Below are positions 9,401-16,414 of a stretch of 64,000 nucleotides of DNA, in pieces. Source of the stretch: Deferribacteres bacterium (GTDB lineage Bacteria > Zhuqueibacterota > Zhuqueibacteria > Zhuqueibacterales > Geothermadaptataceae); contig JACKDF010000004.1 in the NCBI GenBank assembly GCA_020633655.1, positions 496,001 through 560,000 on the forward strand, given 5' to 3'. A program made the translations under genes and the position numbers. A model generated the notes under the pieces. The model worked only from the letters and a program-made list of their open reading frames with translations. It was not told the DNA's origin and made no database searches. Each line of letters opens with the position of its first letter. The first letter of the stretch is position 1.

Positions 9401-9944
9401 TTACTCTTCTCCGATCGCAGTTGAAAATAGCACGACGATAAAAGCACGTGCTTTCAAAAATGACGACATACCGAGTATTACTGAAGTCATGAATTATGAT
9501 TTTGTTGAGCCTGGAAAGAACGGTATTCATTGGCAATTGTACCAGGGAAGTTTTACAATGCTCCCCGATTTTAGTAAATTAGAACCAGTTAAAGAAGGAA
9601 CAACCTACCAGTTCTCTCTGCACAATATGCCGGTTCCAAAGGAGAATTTTGCTCTGGTTTATACAAGTTATCTGAAAATTGAGAAAGCCGGTACGTATGA
9701 CTTTGCCTTAAACTCTAACGATGGCAGCCAGCTTTTTGTCAATGGCAAATTGCTTATTGATAATGACGGCGAGCATGGGCCACGGCAATTGAGTGGCAAC
9801 ATTATGCTACAACCCGGTTTTACCCAATTGCGAGTGACCTACTTCCAGAGTGGTGGTACTACGGCCCTGGGTTGCTATTACAAAGGCCCCGAACTTGAGC
9901 GACGGACTATTCCAGGATCTCGATTGTATTTGAGATCGGAATAA
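6483..9944 (+). CDS. GH78 alpha-L-rhamnosidase lipoprotein with C-terminal Fn3-like and PA14 modules
   Basis: An 1153-residue secreted glycosidase that should release terminal alpha-L-rhamnose. The lipobox LVMVQC follows a short hydrophobic signal. Next come an N-terminal beta domain (ESPTCEYRENPLGID, PRLSW), the carbohydrate-binding region with ELYVNG, and the (alpha/alpha)6 catalytic domain with DCPQRDERQGWLGD, which carries acidic active-site residues, and later TIWELWNGD. Beyond the usual length there is a chitobiase-type C-terminal domain (KIYFTVDGNEPDES) and a PA14-like domain (DFALNSNDGSQLFVNGKLLID), both likely glycan-binding. ATG 6483 has GCGGAGGG upstream; earlier in-frame ATGs at 6381 and 6408 lack this and would place the signal peptide internally. 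Its presence points to a rhamnose-containing glycoside as substrate of the locus. Confidence 0.92.
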   Translation: MKVVSKFMFLVAVLVMVQCTTVTRMTVESPTCEYRENPLGIDVQQPRLSWICNSIKRGEQQTAYHILVASSKENLHNDIGDIWDSQKVESSQSIQLHYAGADLQSDRDYFWKVRVWDKDGQPSEWSKTAMWSTGLLQPEDWQAKWIGMDKAVGEDAPKDAHTKLSARMLRKEFSLDKKVKRATTFISGLGLFELYVNGEKIGDQVLAPGLTEYNKRAFYMAFDVTQHMQKSNAIGVVLGNGRYFAPRSSEPARTRTYGFPKLLLQTHIQFDDGTSEIIVSDETWKLTTDGPIRKNNEYDGEFYDARKEMPGWDQPGFDDSRWIQAELVEKPGEKIVAQMAEPIKVTETRKPIAVNEVEPGIFIFDMGQNMVGWVRINVKGEKGEKVTLRFAETLQDNGHLFMENIRGAEVTDTYILKSSGTETWEPRFTYHGFRFVEMKGEPARPSLSALEGRVVHDAVKSTGTFKTSNSTINQVYRNAFWGIRGNYRSMPTDCPQRDERQGWLGDRSVESLGESFMFNIAGLYNKWLVDIQDAQNEEGSIPDVAPSYWPFYNDNMTWPGSYVIFPGMLYKQYGDLEAIKKHYPSMQKWLRYMEKYVHDGIVTKDNYGDWCVPPLDITAIHSSDPKRITSAELIATAYYYSHLKTMAFYANLLDKKDDASVYLKHAQEIYKTFNEHFYDENLQQYGNNSQTSNVLALAFGLVPEDRKAHVFQNLIDNILGVSDGHIGTGLIGSQFLMRVLTDNGRPDIAYKLASNTTYPSWGYMAEKGATTIWELWNGDTGAPGMNSHNHVMLLGDLLVWLYENLAGISSDFAMPAFKHIQMKPEIPVGLEFVDASYNSDYGVIKSHWKIDDGTFKWDITIPANTTATIAIPAVDTTVVYEGGAVATEAEGVSFDRVEGNRIYYNVASGEYRFESRKFTVDKFKQFVSMPVLAPEDTTVAYPAKINIRMKSRTPEAKIYFTVDGNEPDESAMLYSSPIAVENSTTIKARAFKNDDIPSITEVMNYDFVEPGKNGIHWQLYQGSFTMLPDFSKLEPVKEGTTYQFSLHNMPVPKENFALVYTSYLKIEKAGTYDFALNSNDGSQLFVNGKLLIDNDGEHGPRQLSGNIMLQPGFTQLRVTYFQSGGTTALGCYYKGPELERRTIPGSRLYLRSE

Positions 9945-10051
9945 CTGTCCTGCTGTAATGAATTAATCTTGTTTAAAACTGGCAATGGAAAAGTATATAG
10001 TGAAGGCTTTAGCCTTTCCTTTCGATGTTCAAAGCACCAAAGAGAGACGAA

Positions 10052-10245
10052 CCTGCTTTATTTATGCAATGCTCAAAGTGAACGATGGGGGCTGTGTCAA
10101 AACACAATATTTTTGCCCCAAACATTTAATTTTATAGAGCGAAAGCGTCCTCGCTGAGCGTAACGAACGTTCCACTCGGCGAGACGCCTTCGTTCTATTT
10201 ATATTTTGACACATCCCCAATCTTGGTGTTTGTGAATAAAGCAGA
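10052..10245. repeat. Palindromic repeat copy interrupted by a second element
   Basis: This 371-bp gap (9945-10315) holds no gene. Its outer arms, cctgctttatttatgcaatgctc (from 10052) and tgtgaataaagcag (to 10244), are the same as those of the repeat at 4189-4273. Where that copy has its GGATATCC core, this one has a 121-bp insert (10093-10213), so one element appears to have landed in another. The insert is listed separately. Confidence 0.75.
10093..10213. mobile_element. MITE-like element with 10-bp perfect terminal inverted repeats
   Basis: The ends are TGTGTCAAAA (10093-10102) and its exact complement (10204-10213). Inside lies an imperfect stem whose arms (10135-10158 and 10175-10197) are rich in GCG and agree at about 20 positions. 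There is no coding capacity. Size, termini and hairpin fit a miniature inverted-repeat element mobilised by a transposase elsewhere. No clear target duplication is visible beyond a few G/C bases. Confidence 0.6.
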
Positions 10246-10315
10246 CTAAAGACTTTACAACAACTATTATCAATTTTGTTCTTCTTTCGTTTACTTTTTT
10301 TGGTGAGTTGAGTGC

Positions 10316-12037
10316 ATGAAAAAAACCATGTTTAAACCAAAACTTTTTGTTTTGTTACCTCAGTTTGAGAGACAGCAAGTATTTAGTGATATCACCGCGG
10401 GAATTTTGGTTGGCATCGTTGCCCTTCCGCTTGCAATCGCCTTTGGAATTGCGAGCGGCGTTTCTCCTGAAAAAGGATTAATTACAGCTATTATCGGTGG
10501 TTTTGTCGTTTCTTTTCTCGGGGGGAGCCGGGTTCAGATTAGCGGCCCAACCGGCGCCTTCATCGTCATTGTTTATGGCATTGTTCAGCAGTTTGGAATT
10601 GATGGTCTTATACTCGCTACTTTGATGGCAGGAGTAATCCTTGTCATAATGGGATTTTCGCAGCTCGGTTCAGCAATTAAATTCATCCCTTATCCCGTAG
10701 TTGTCGGTTTTACCAGCGGCATCGCTGTAGTGATTTTTTCCAGCCAGGTAAACGATTTTCTGGGGCTGCATATTGCAAAGGTGCCAGCAGATTTTCTGGA
10801 TAAATGGACGGAATATTTTCACCATTTTAATGCAATCGATTACCCAACTCTCGGTATTGCGCTTTTTTCACTGTTCATAATTGCTGTTTGGCCGAGAGTA
10901 TCAAAGCGTATTCCCGGATCTATATTGGCAATTGTGCTCTCCACATGCATCGTACAGTATTTTCACCTGCCCGTAGAAACAATTGAGTCACGGTTCGGTG
11001 CCATCCCTTCAACGATTCCGGCCCCATCGCTGCCACCAATGTCCCTTGAATTAATACAAAGTCTGGTGCTGCCTGCAACAACAATCGCCATTCTTGCTGC
11101 TATCGAGTCTTTACTTTCTGCAGTGGTTGCGGATGGGATGATCGGTGGCAATCACAAATCGAATATGGAACTTGTGGCCAACGGTGTGGCGAATATTCTG
11201 ACACCACTGTTTGGCGGTATTCCGGTTACTGGCGCCATTGCACGCACAGTGACCAATATCCGCAATGGCGGTCGAACACCACTTGCAGGACTCGTTCATG
11301 CGATCACACTGCTGCTGATCATGCTGCTCTTTGGTCAATGGGCCCGTTTAATTCCAATGCCGGCCCTTGCAGCGGTTCTGGTTTTTGTGGCCTATAATAT
11401 GAGCGAGCACCGCACATTTCGCCGTTTGCTGAAAAGCCCGCGCAGTGATGTTGCGGTTCTGGTAACGACGTTTCTATTAACTGTTATCTTTGATTTAACA
11501 GTCGCCATCGAAATAGGAATGATTCTCGCTGTCATCCTTTTTATGCGACGAATGGCCATTGTTTCAAACGTCAGCAATATTACCCGTGAATTGACGGATA
11601 GTGAAGTGCAGGCAGATACGAATGCGATCCAGTACAAGGAAGTGCCTGAGGGTGTCGAAGTTTATGAAATTAATGGGCCTTTTTTCTTTGGTGCCGCAAC
11701 AAAGTTCAAAGACACCATGCATCTCGTGCGAATTCATCCGAAAATTATGATTCTGCGCATGCGCAACGTCCTCGCTATTGATGCCACGGGGCTGAATTTG
11801 TTGAGCGAAATTATCCGTGATAATAAAAAAAGCGGCATTCATCTCATCCTCTCCGGTGTGCACGCACAACCGCTTTTTGCTCTGCGACAATACGATCTGG
11901 TTAAAGAAATTGGTCTGGAAAATATTTTTGATAACATTGATGATTCTCTTAATCGTGCCCGTGAAATTTTAAATTTGCCCAAAATTGAGTGTAATGCGGA
12001 TAAAAAGCCGGGTGGCAAACACGAAGATGATAATTGA
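10316..12037 (+). CDS. SulP family anion transporter with STAS domain
   Basis: A 573-residue inner-membrane transporter. About ten to twelve helices begin with the SulP signature region (DITAGILVGIVALPLAIAFGIASG) and include GGFVVSFLGGSRVQISGPTGAF and the intracellular motif ESLLSAVVADGMIGG near residue 265. A cytoplasmic STAS domain occupies about residues 440-560 (EVYEINGPFFFGAATKF, LRMRNVLAIDATGLNLL). Family members carry sulfate, bicarbonate or other anions. It sits inside the sugar locus but directly follows a nested repeat and has no functional tie to its neighbours except perhaps supply or removal of sulfate released from sulfated glycans. GGTGAG lies upstream of the ATG. The substrate is not determined. 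Confidence 0.92.
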   Translation: MKKTMFKPKLFVLLPQFERQQVFSDITAGILVGIVALPLAIAFGIASGVSPEKGLITAIIGGFVVSFLGGSRVQISGPTGAFIVIVYGIVQQFGIDGLILATLMAGVILVIMGFSQLGSAIKFIPYPVVVGFTSGIAVVIFSSQVNDFLGLHIAKVPADFLDKWTEYFHHFNAIDYPTLGIALFSLFIIAVWPRVSKRIPGSILAIVLSTCIVQYFHLPVETIESRFGAIPSTIPAPSLPPMSLELIQSLVLPATTIAILAAIESLLSAVVADGMIGGNHKSNMELVANGVANILTPLFGGIPVTGAIARTVTNIRNGGRTPLAGLVHAITLLLIMLLFGQWARLIPMPALAAVLVFVAYNMSEHRTFRRLLKSPRSDVAVLVTTFLLTVIFDLTVAIEIGMILAVILFMRRMAIVSNVSNITRELTDSEVQADTNAIQYKEVPEGVEVYEINGPFFFGAATKFKDTMHLVRIHPKIMILRMRNVLAIDATGLNLLSEIIRDNKKSGIHLILSGVHAQPLFALRQYDLVKEIGLENIFDNIDDSLNRAREILNLPKIECNADKKPGGKHEDDN

Positions 12038-12144
12038 AATTTGAGTTCGGTTTTTTACAGTTGAATGTACTGACAGATAACAGGAGCTGCTATGAACCGC
12101 AGCATTGCGCTATGTGATTTTATATAAAACTTGCCGGAGGAAAT

Positions 12145-14013
12145 ATGTTTTTTTTAAAAGGAAAAACTGCTTTCAATATCCTGATATTATCCGCTGCCAT
12201 ACTGATCCTGTCCGTCAGTTGCCAAAAACAAGCAGAAATACCCGACATGTTTTCCCATGCGCAGTCCCGCAGTGCGGATTTGCGTTTTAGTATTTATATC
12301 ACAGCCCATTCCGTGCAGGATTTACTTTCGTCTGACGAAGGCAGGAGGGAAGCGCTGTCTCTATTTCGTGCGAATGGCATAACGAAAGCTTATGTGGAAT
12401 TCTACCGTGCCGGATTGGTCGTGGATGAGAAGGTTTTACAGGATGCAAAACGATTTTTTGAACGAAACAATATCTCTGTTGTAGGAGGAATCGCTACTGT
12501 CCCCGGTAAGGATTTTGGCGTTCATCAGCAAGGACAGTTGGGGTGGTTCAACTGGCAAAATCAAAAGACACAGGATGATTTGAAATACGTCATGCGCATG
12601 GCAGCTGGCGTATTCGATGAAATAATCGTGGATGATTTCCTGTGCACTGCAGATACCAGTGATGAATCGAAGCAGGCGCGGGGCGAAAAAAGTTGGTCGC
12701 AGTATCGCCGGGACCTGTTGACACAGCTTTCTCGAGATATTTTTATCGGAACGGCGCGCGCGGTAAATCCCAACATCTCGATCATCATTAAATATCCCCA
12801 GTGGTATGATCGCTTCCATATTTTTGGCTATGAAGTCGCACGGGAACCAGCGTTGTATGATAAAGTGTGGGTTGGCACCGAAACCCGTGGCCAATACACG
12901 CAGCGTTATGGTTTTGTGCAACCGTACGAAGGATTTGTCAATTACCGCTGGCTTGCGACCCTTTCGCAAGGAAAAATTAGTGGAGCGTGGTTCGATCACG
13001 GTGACTGTGACGCCAATGATTTTATCGAACAAGCGTATCAGTCGGTTCTTGCCGGTGCGAAAGAGATCGTCTTTTTTAATTATTCTTCCTTTGTTAATGG
13101 CCATGCTGGACATCACCTTTTACGCATGCAATTCGATCAACTGGCTGACCTGGCACAGGAAGTTAGCCGCCATCCGGTGACGGGTATTGATGCCTATAAA
13201 CCAGCCAACAGCGATGCCGGTGGGAATCTCTATTTAATGGATTTTATTGGTATGCTGGGGGTGCCGTTGGTGCCGCATTCGGATTACCCGGCTCATAGTG
13301 ATGTTGTGTTCTTGCCGACGCAAGCCGCTGCTGACAGTGCAATTTTTGAAAAAGTGATGCAAAGTCTGGAACGCAAAGCAACTGTGGTTTTCACAACCGG
13401 ATTTTTGTCCGCAGCGAAAGATGGTGAAAAACTCGCTGCACTTGCAGGGGTGCAATGGCCAGTGGTATCAACCCCGTTCACGAGCAATAAACTCATTTTT
13501 GATGGCCGTATAGTCGAATTGGAAAAAGGTCTTGATCTTGAAGTCAATTGTAAGTTGACCTCTGCACAGCCATTGTTGGAAGTGCAGCATGGCTTTGAAA
13601 AAATTCCATTTTTGGCTATGAATGAATCCGAGCAGGGGACAATTTACACGTTGAATGTGCACACTTTCTCACAGGCGGATTTTGATCGCGTTGGTGAAGT
13701 GCTGCTATGTCCTAAACCCCTCGGTCTGTTGGAAATCCCCCAAAGCTGGGCAGAAACGTTTCGAGCCGTTTTTAATCAGCGAATTGGATTTGAATTGGAG
13801 GCGCCAGCGCGATTTGCTTTGCAAACGTTAGGTGAACGAGGGTTTGTAGTTCATAATTATAATAACACAATTGAGAGCTTTACCCTGAAACTTGCAAGTG
13901 ACAGTGGCTCGTGGCAAAACGGATTTACGGGAGAATTGCTCGATGTCCAAGATGGAATTTTTAAAGCGGGACTTCCAGCGCGTAGCAGGTTATGGATAAA
14001 AAGTATGGAATGA
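12145..14013 (+). CDS. Lipoprotein with TIM-barrel-like domain, possible glycoside hydrolase
   Basis: A 622-residue lipoprotein (lipobox LSVSC, Cys at residue 26). Residues 45-340 have an alternating beta/alpha layout typical of glycosidase barrels: ITKAYVEFYR, NISVVGGIATV, the acidic strand FDEIIVDDFLC, SIIIKYPQWYD, and AKEIVFFNYSSF. The rest resembles a Rossmann-like then beta-sandwich tail (DVVFLPTQAAADSAIF, FTTGFLSAAKDGEKLAALAG), as found after the barrel in GH42-like and related enzymes. The paired acids in VDDF could be catalytic. I do not recognise a named family. A strong GGAGG precedes the ATG. Location between a transporter and a DUF1080-esterase gene supports a role in the glycan pathway. 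Confidence 0.6.
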   Translation: MFFLKGKTAFNILILSAAILILSVSCQKQAEIPDMFSHAQSRSADLRFSIYITAHSVQDLLSSDEGRREALSLFRANGITKAYVEFYRAGLVVDEKVLQDAKRFFERNNISVVGGIATVPGKDFGVHQQGQLGWFNWQNQKTQDDLKYVMRMAAGVFDEIIVDDFLCTADTSDESKQARGEKSWSQYRRDLLTQLSRDIFIGTARAVNPNISIIIKYPQWYDRFHIFGYEVAREPALYDKVWVGTETRGQYTQRYGFVQPYEGFVNYRWLATLSQGKISGAWFDHGDCDANDFIEQAYQSVLAGAKEIVFFNYSSFVNGHAGHHLLRMQFDQLADLAQEVSRHPVTGIDAYKPANSDAGGNLYLMDFIGMLGVPLVPHSDYPAHSDVVFLPTQAAADSAIFEKVMQSLERKATVVFTTGFLSAAKDGEKLAALAGVQWPVVSTPFTSNKLIFDGRIVELEKGLDLEVNCKLTSAQPLLEVQHGFEKIPFLAMNESEQGTIYTLNVHTFSQADFDRVGEVLLCPKPLGLLEIPQSWAETFRAVFNQRIGFELEAPARFALQTLGERGFVVHNYNNTIESFTLKLASDSGSWQNGFTGELLDVQDGIFKAGLPARSRLWIKSME

Positions 14014-14020
14014 CCTAATC

Positions 14021-14050
14021 GATGGACCCGGGGATATCACCTGATCCATC
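14021..14050. repeat. Imperfect GGATATC palindrome upstream of DUF1080-SGNH gene
   Basis: A hairpin of about 30 bp with arms starting gatgga and ending tccatc, paired at about 14 of 18 positions around a GGATATC centre. It lies 66 bp before the next start codon and belongs to the same set as the palindromes at 4224 and 6432. Confidence 0.6.
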
Positions 14051-14115
14051 ATTATTGACCAATAGTAAATCGTTAATTAGTTCATTATATTCAGATTCAA
14101 AAAGGCAGGTGGAAA

Positions 14116-15306
14116 ATGAAAAATCGTTTTGGTCTTGTTGTAGTTCTCCTTTTACTCGTATTTGTATCTCAACCTTCAGCGCAGGAAGCGGATTCCTGGC
14201 AGTCGCTTTTCAATGGCAAAAATCTCGATGGTTGGACACCTCGTGGCAAGACCACCTGGGAAGTGAAGGATGGGGTAATGATTGGTACGGGCGGCGTTGG
14301 GCATATCTACGCCGATCCGGTTGTGACCGATTGCGAAGTGAAAGGACTGTTTCGCGTCAGTGAAAATGGCAATAGTGGTCTCTATTTCCGCTGCAATCCA
14401 CCGGACGATAACCCGGATGGTTACCCACGTGGATTTGAAGCGCAAATTGATAATCATGCAAAAGCCCACACCGGATGGCTCTGGAAACCCGGAACACCAA
14501 CAGGCGAAGCTGCATCGCTGATCACTAGTGATAATGAATGGTTTGCCATGCGTGTTCAGGTCATCGGTGATCGCATAAAAATCTGGGTGAATGATATTCT
14601 GATGGTTGACTACAACGATGAAGAATATAAAAAAGGATATATTGCCATCCAGGGGCATAATCCCGGTATGACTATCGAAGCGAAAGAACTCTATTATAAA
14701 GATCTGTCAGAAAAAATGAGTTTTGGTACGTATTATGAGCAGAAAAAAACGCTGTTCGAAAGTCTGCCGAACACAAAAGATGAAATCATATTTCTCGGTA
14801 ACAGCATAACCGATGGCTGTGAATGGAGTGAACTCTTTGGTGATCTGCGGATTAAAAATCGTGGCATCAGTGGAGATATCACCGATGGTGTGCTGAATCG
14901 GCTGGAGGAAGTAACCGATGGCAAACCCGCTAAGGTATTCATAATGATTGGTGTCAACGACCTGGCGCGAGGAAAATCGGTGGATTATATCACACGGAAT
15001 TATCGCACGATTTTAGAACGAATTCAAAAAGATTCACCCAAAACGAAGATTTTTATTGAGAGCGTATTGCCGGTCAATCCAGCTTCGGGCAGGTTCAGCA
15101 ATCACGCCAATAAAAGTGAGGAAATCGTTCTGTTAAACAAGTGGTTAGAAAAACTTGCACAAGAGTTTAATGCGACCTATATCGATTTGCATAAACATTT
15201 TATCGATAAAGACGGCTATCTTGATTCGAAGTACAGCAATGAGGGATTGCACCTCACGGCTCCTGGATATCTCCTTTGGAAATCGCTTGTCGGGAAATAT
15301 ATTTAA
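14116..15306 (+). CDS. Exported DUF1080 - SGNH/GDSL hydrolase fusion
   Basis: A 396-residue exported protein (signal peptide about residues 1-23). Residues 27-195 form a DUF1080 domain (SLFNGKNLDGW, GNSGLYFRCNPP, GFEAQIDNH). Residues 205-396 form an SGNH hydrolase: nucleophile block FLGNSITDG (Ser 230), glycine block (NRGISGD), GVND near 284, and the EGLHLTAPGY block with Asp/His-type catalytic His near 382. The SGNH part would remove an acyl group (acetyl is most usual) and the DUF1080 part would act on a keto-glycoside, so both could work on one decorated sugar. It is the second DUF1080 protein of the locus. AGGTGG precedes the ATG. Both domain calls are firm; coupling of the two activities is inference. 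Confidence 0.88.
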   Translation: MKNRFGLVVVLLLLVFVSQPSAQEADSWQSLFNGKNLDGWTPRGKTTWEVKDGVMIGTGGVGHIYADPVVTDCEVKGLFRVSENGNSGLYFRCNPPDDNPDGYPRGFEAQIDNHAKAHTGWLWKPGTPTGEAASLITSDNEWFAMRVQVIGDRIKIWVNDILMVDYNDEEYKKGYIAIQGHNPGMTIEAKELYYKDLSEKMSFGTYYEQKKTLFESLPNTKDEIIFLGNSITDGCEWSELFGDLRIKNRGISGDITDGVLNRLEEVTDGKPAKVFIMIGVNDLARGKSVDYITRNYRTILERIQKDSPKTKIFIESVLPVNPASGRFSNHANKSEEIVLLNKWLEKLAQEFNATYIDLHKHFIDKDGYLDSKYSNEGLHLTAPGYLLWKSLVGKYI

Positions 15307-15550
15307 ATCTTGCGCCTTAGCTTTTTTTTGCGATAATTAGGGACTGAAATAAACAACTAATTTTTTCGATAAATAATCTGTTTTTCTTGTCCTTAAGTTA
15401 GTGGTTGAGGACCCCTGCGAAGGTTACCGGTCTATCCAATTAAGAGAAGATATTTATCTATTCGCTCGATTCCGGACTCTTTTCAATCTTTGCAAGGGTG
15501 ACAACGGCTTATCTTGATGACAAAAGACCTGTTTATTTATACACACCAGG

Positions 15551-15577
15551 ATTGGGCAGGGTATATCCCCTGTCCAG
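15551..15577. repeat. Imperfect GGATATC-type palindrome upstream of the YchF-like gene
   Basis: A short hairpin (tgggcaggg / cccctgtcca around tatat) ending 22 bp before ATG 15600. It is a diverged member of the same palindrome set. The rest of the 293-bp gap after 15306 shows nothing recognisable. Confidence 0.5.
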
Positions 15578-15599
15578 TATCCATGCTTTGGAGATCACA

Positions 15600-16289
15600 A
15601 TGAAGATAGGATATACCGGCATAGACCTTCCTGAAGGTAAAGTGAAATTTGATGATAAACGTCTGAATGCACTGGCCGAGAAAGACAATCCCAAGAAAAT
15701 CAGTCCTTATTTTGCCGAATTTATTTGCGATGAATTTGTGCACGCAGAAGTTATTGCTCTGTTGAAAAGCAATATTCTCGATTTGCTTATTTTGGATATG
15801 GAAAAAATTGAAGTGCGAATGAACCGCTCCACGGATGATTCGGAAAAGGGGCTACTTGAACGCTGCCTCGAAAAATTGGAACAGGAAATTCCATTGTATG
15901 AAGTCAATTTTTCTGATGCAGAAAAGGTGGTTCTCAAAGAGATTTCCCCACACAGCTACAAACCAGTTTTAAAACTCAACGGCGACGAAGATGTCAATAC
16001 GATCATTGAAATGGCCCTTGATGCAGCAGGTTACATGTTCTTTTACACCTCAGGTCCGACGGAATCTCACGCATGGCGGGTGAAAAAGAATTCTGATATC
16101 GTCACATGCGCAGGAGCAATACACAGTGACCTGGCGCGCGGATTCATCAAAGGAGATGTCGTCGCATTTGAGGATTATTTTCAATACCATAATTTCAAAG
16201 ATTGCATAGCAAAAGGAGCCGCGAAGATGGTTGACCGGGACTATATCGTCCAGCCTGGTGAAATCATCGAAATTCGTTTTAATGTGTAG
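15600..16289 (+). CDS. YchF-like protein lacking the nucleotide-binding motifs (DUF933/TGS C-terminal domain)
   Basis: A 229-residue protein that follows YchF (Obg-like ATPase) from end to end but with large deletions. The start MKIGYTGI replaces the YchF start whose next residues are normally the P-loop GLPNVGKST; here that loop and its helix are absent. The stretch DDKRLNALAEKDNPKKISPYFAEF matches the region just before switch II, then DxxG and the rest of the G domain are missing and the coiled-coil arm follows (LILDMEKIEVRMNR). The C-terminal TGS-type domain is complete (AWRVKKNSDIVTCAGAIHSD, ARGFIKGDVVAFEDY, DYIVQPGEIIEIRFNV). ATG 15600 has GGAG upstream. No nucleotide binding is expected; ribosome association through the C-terminal domain is plausible. 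Confidence 0.85.
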   Translation: MKIGYTGIDLPEGKVKFDDKRLNALAEKDNPKKISPYFAEFICDEFVHAEVIALLKSNILDLLILDMEKIEVRMNRSTDDSEKGLLERCLEKLEQEIPLYEVNFSDAEKVVLKEISPHSYKPVLKLNGDEDVNTIIEMALDAAGYMFFYTSGPTESHAWRVKKNSDIVTCAGAIHSDLARGFIKGDVVAFEDYFQYHNFKDCIAKGAAKMVDRDYIVQPGEIIEIRFNV

Positions 16290-16392
16290 CCTTGCCCTTA
16301 TGGGTGAAAAGGGGTAGACGTACACAGGCCACAAGGGCCTGGGCTACAAATTTTTGTGTTGCGGCCGTCTGTAGCCTTGCCCCTTGTGGGCA
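16285..16392. repeat. Short repeat present three times between two genes
   Basis: The unit tgtagccttgccct(t)tggg occurs at 16285-16304, inverted at 16329-16348 and direct again at 16370-16392. The first unit includes the stop codon of the YchF-like gene. It is an intergenic palindromic repeat of unknown origin and codes for nothing. Confidence 0.65.
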
Positions 16393-16414
16393 AAAAACGC
16401 GAAAGGAGGAAACG

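Noticed and set aside
12092..12127. Eleven-codon frame with AGGAG before it, upstream of the 12145 gene
   Set aside because: Too short to support as a gene; no conserved feature. Could be a leader peptide, but chance is as likely.
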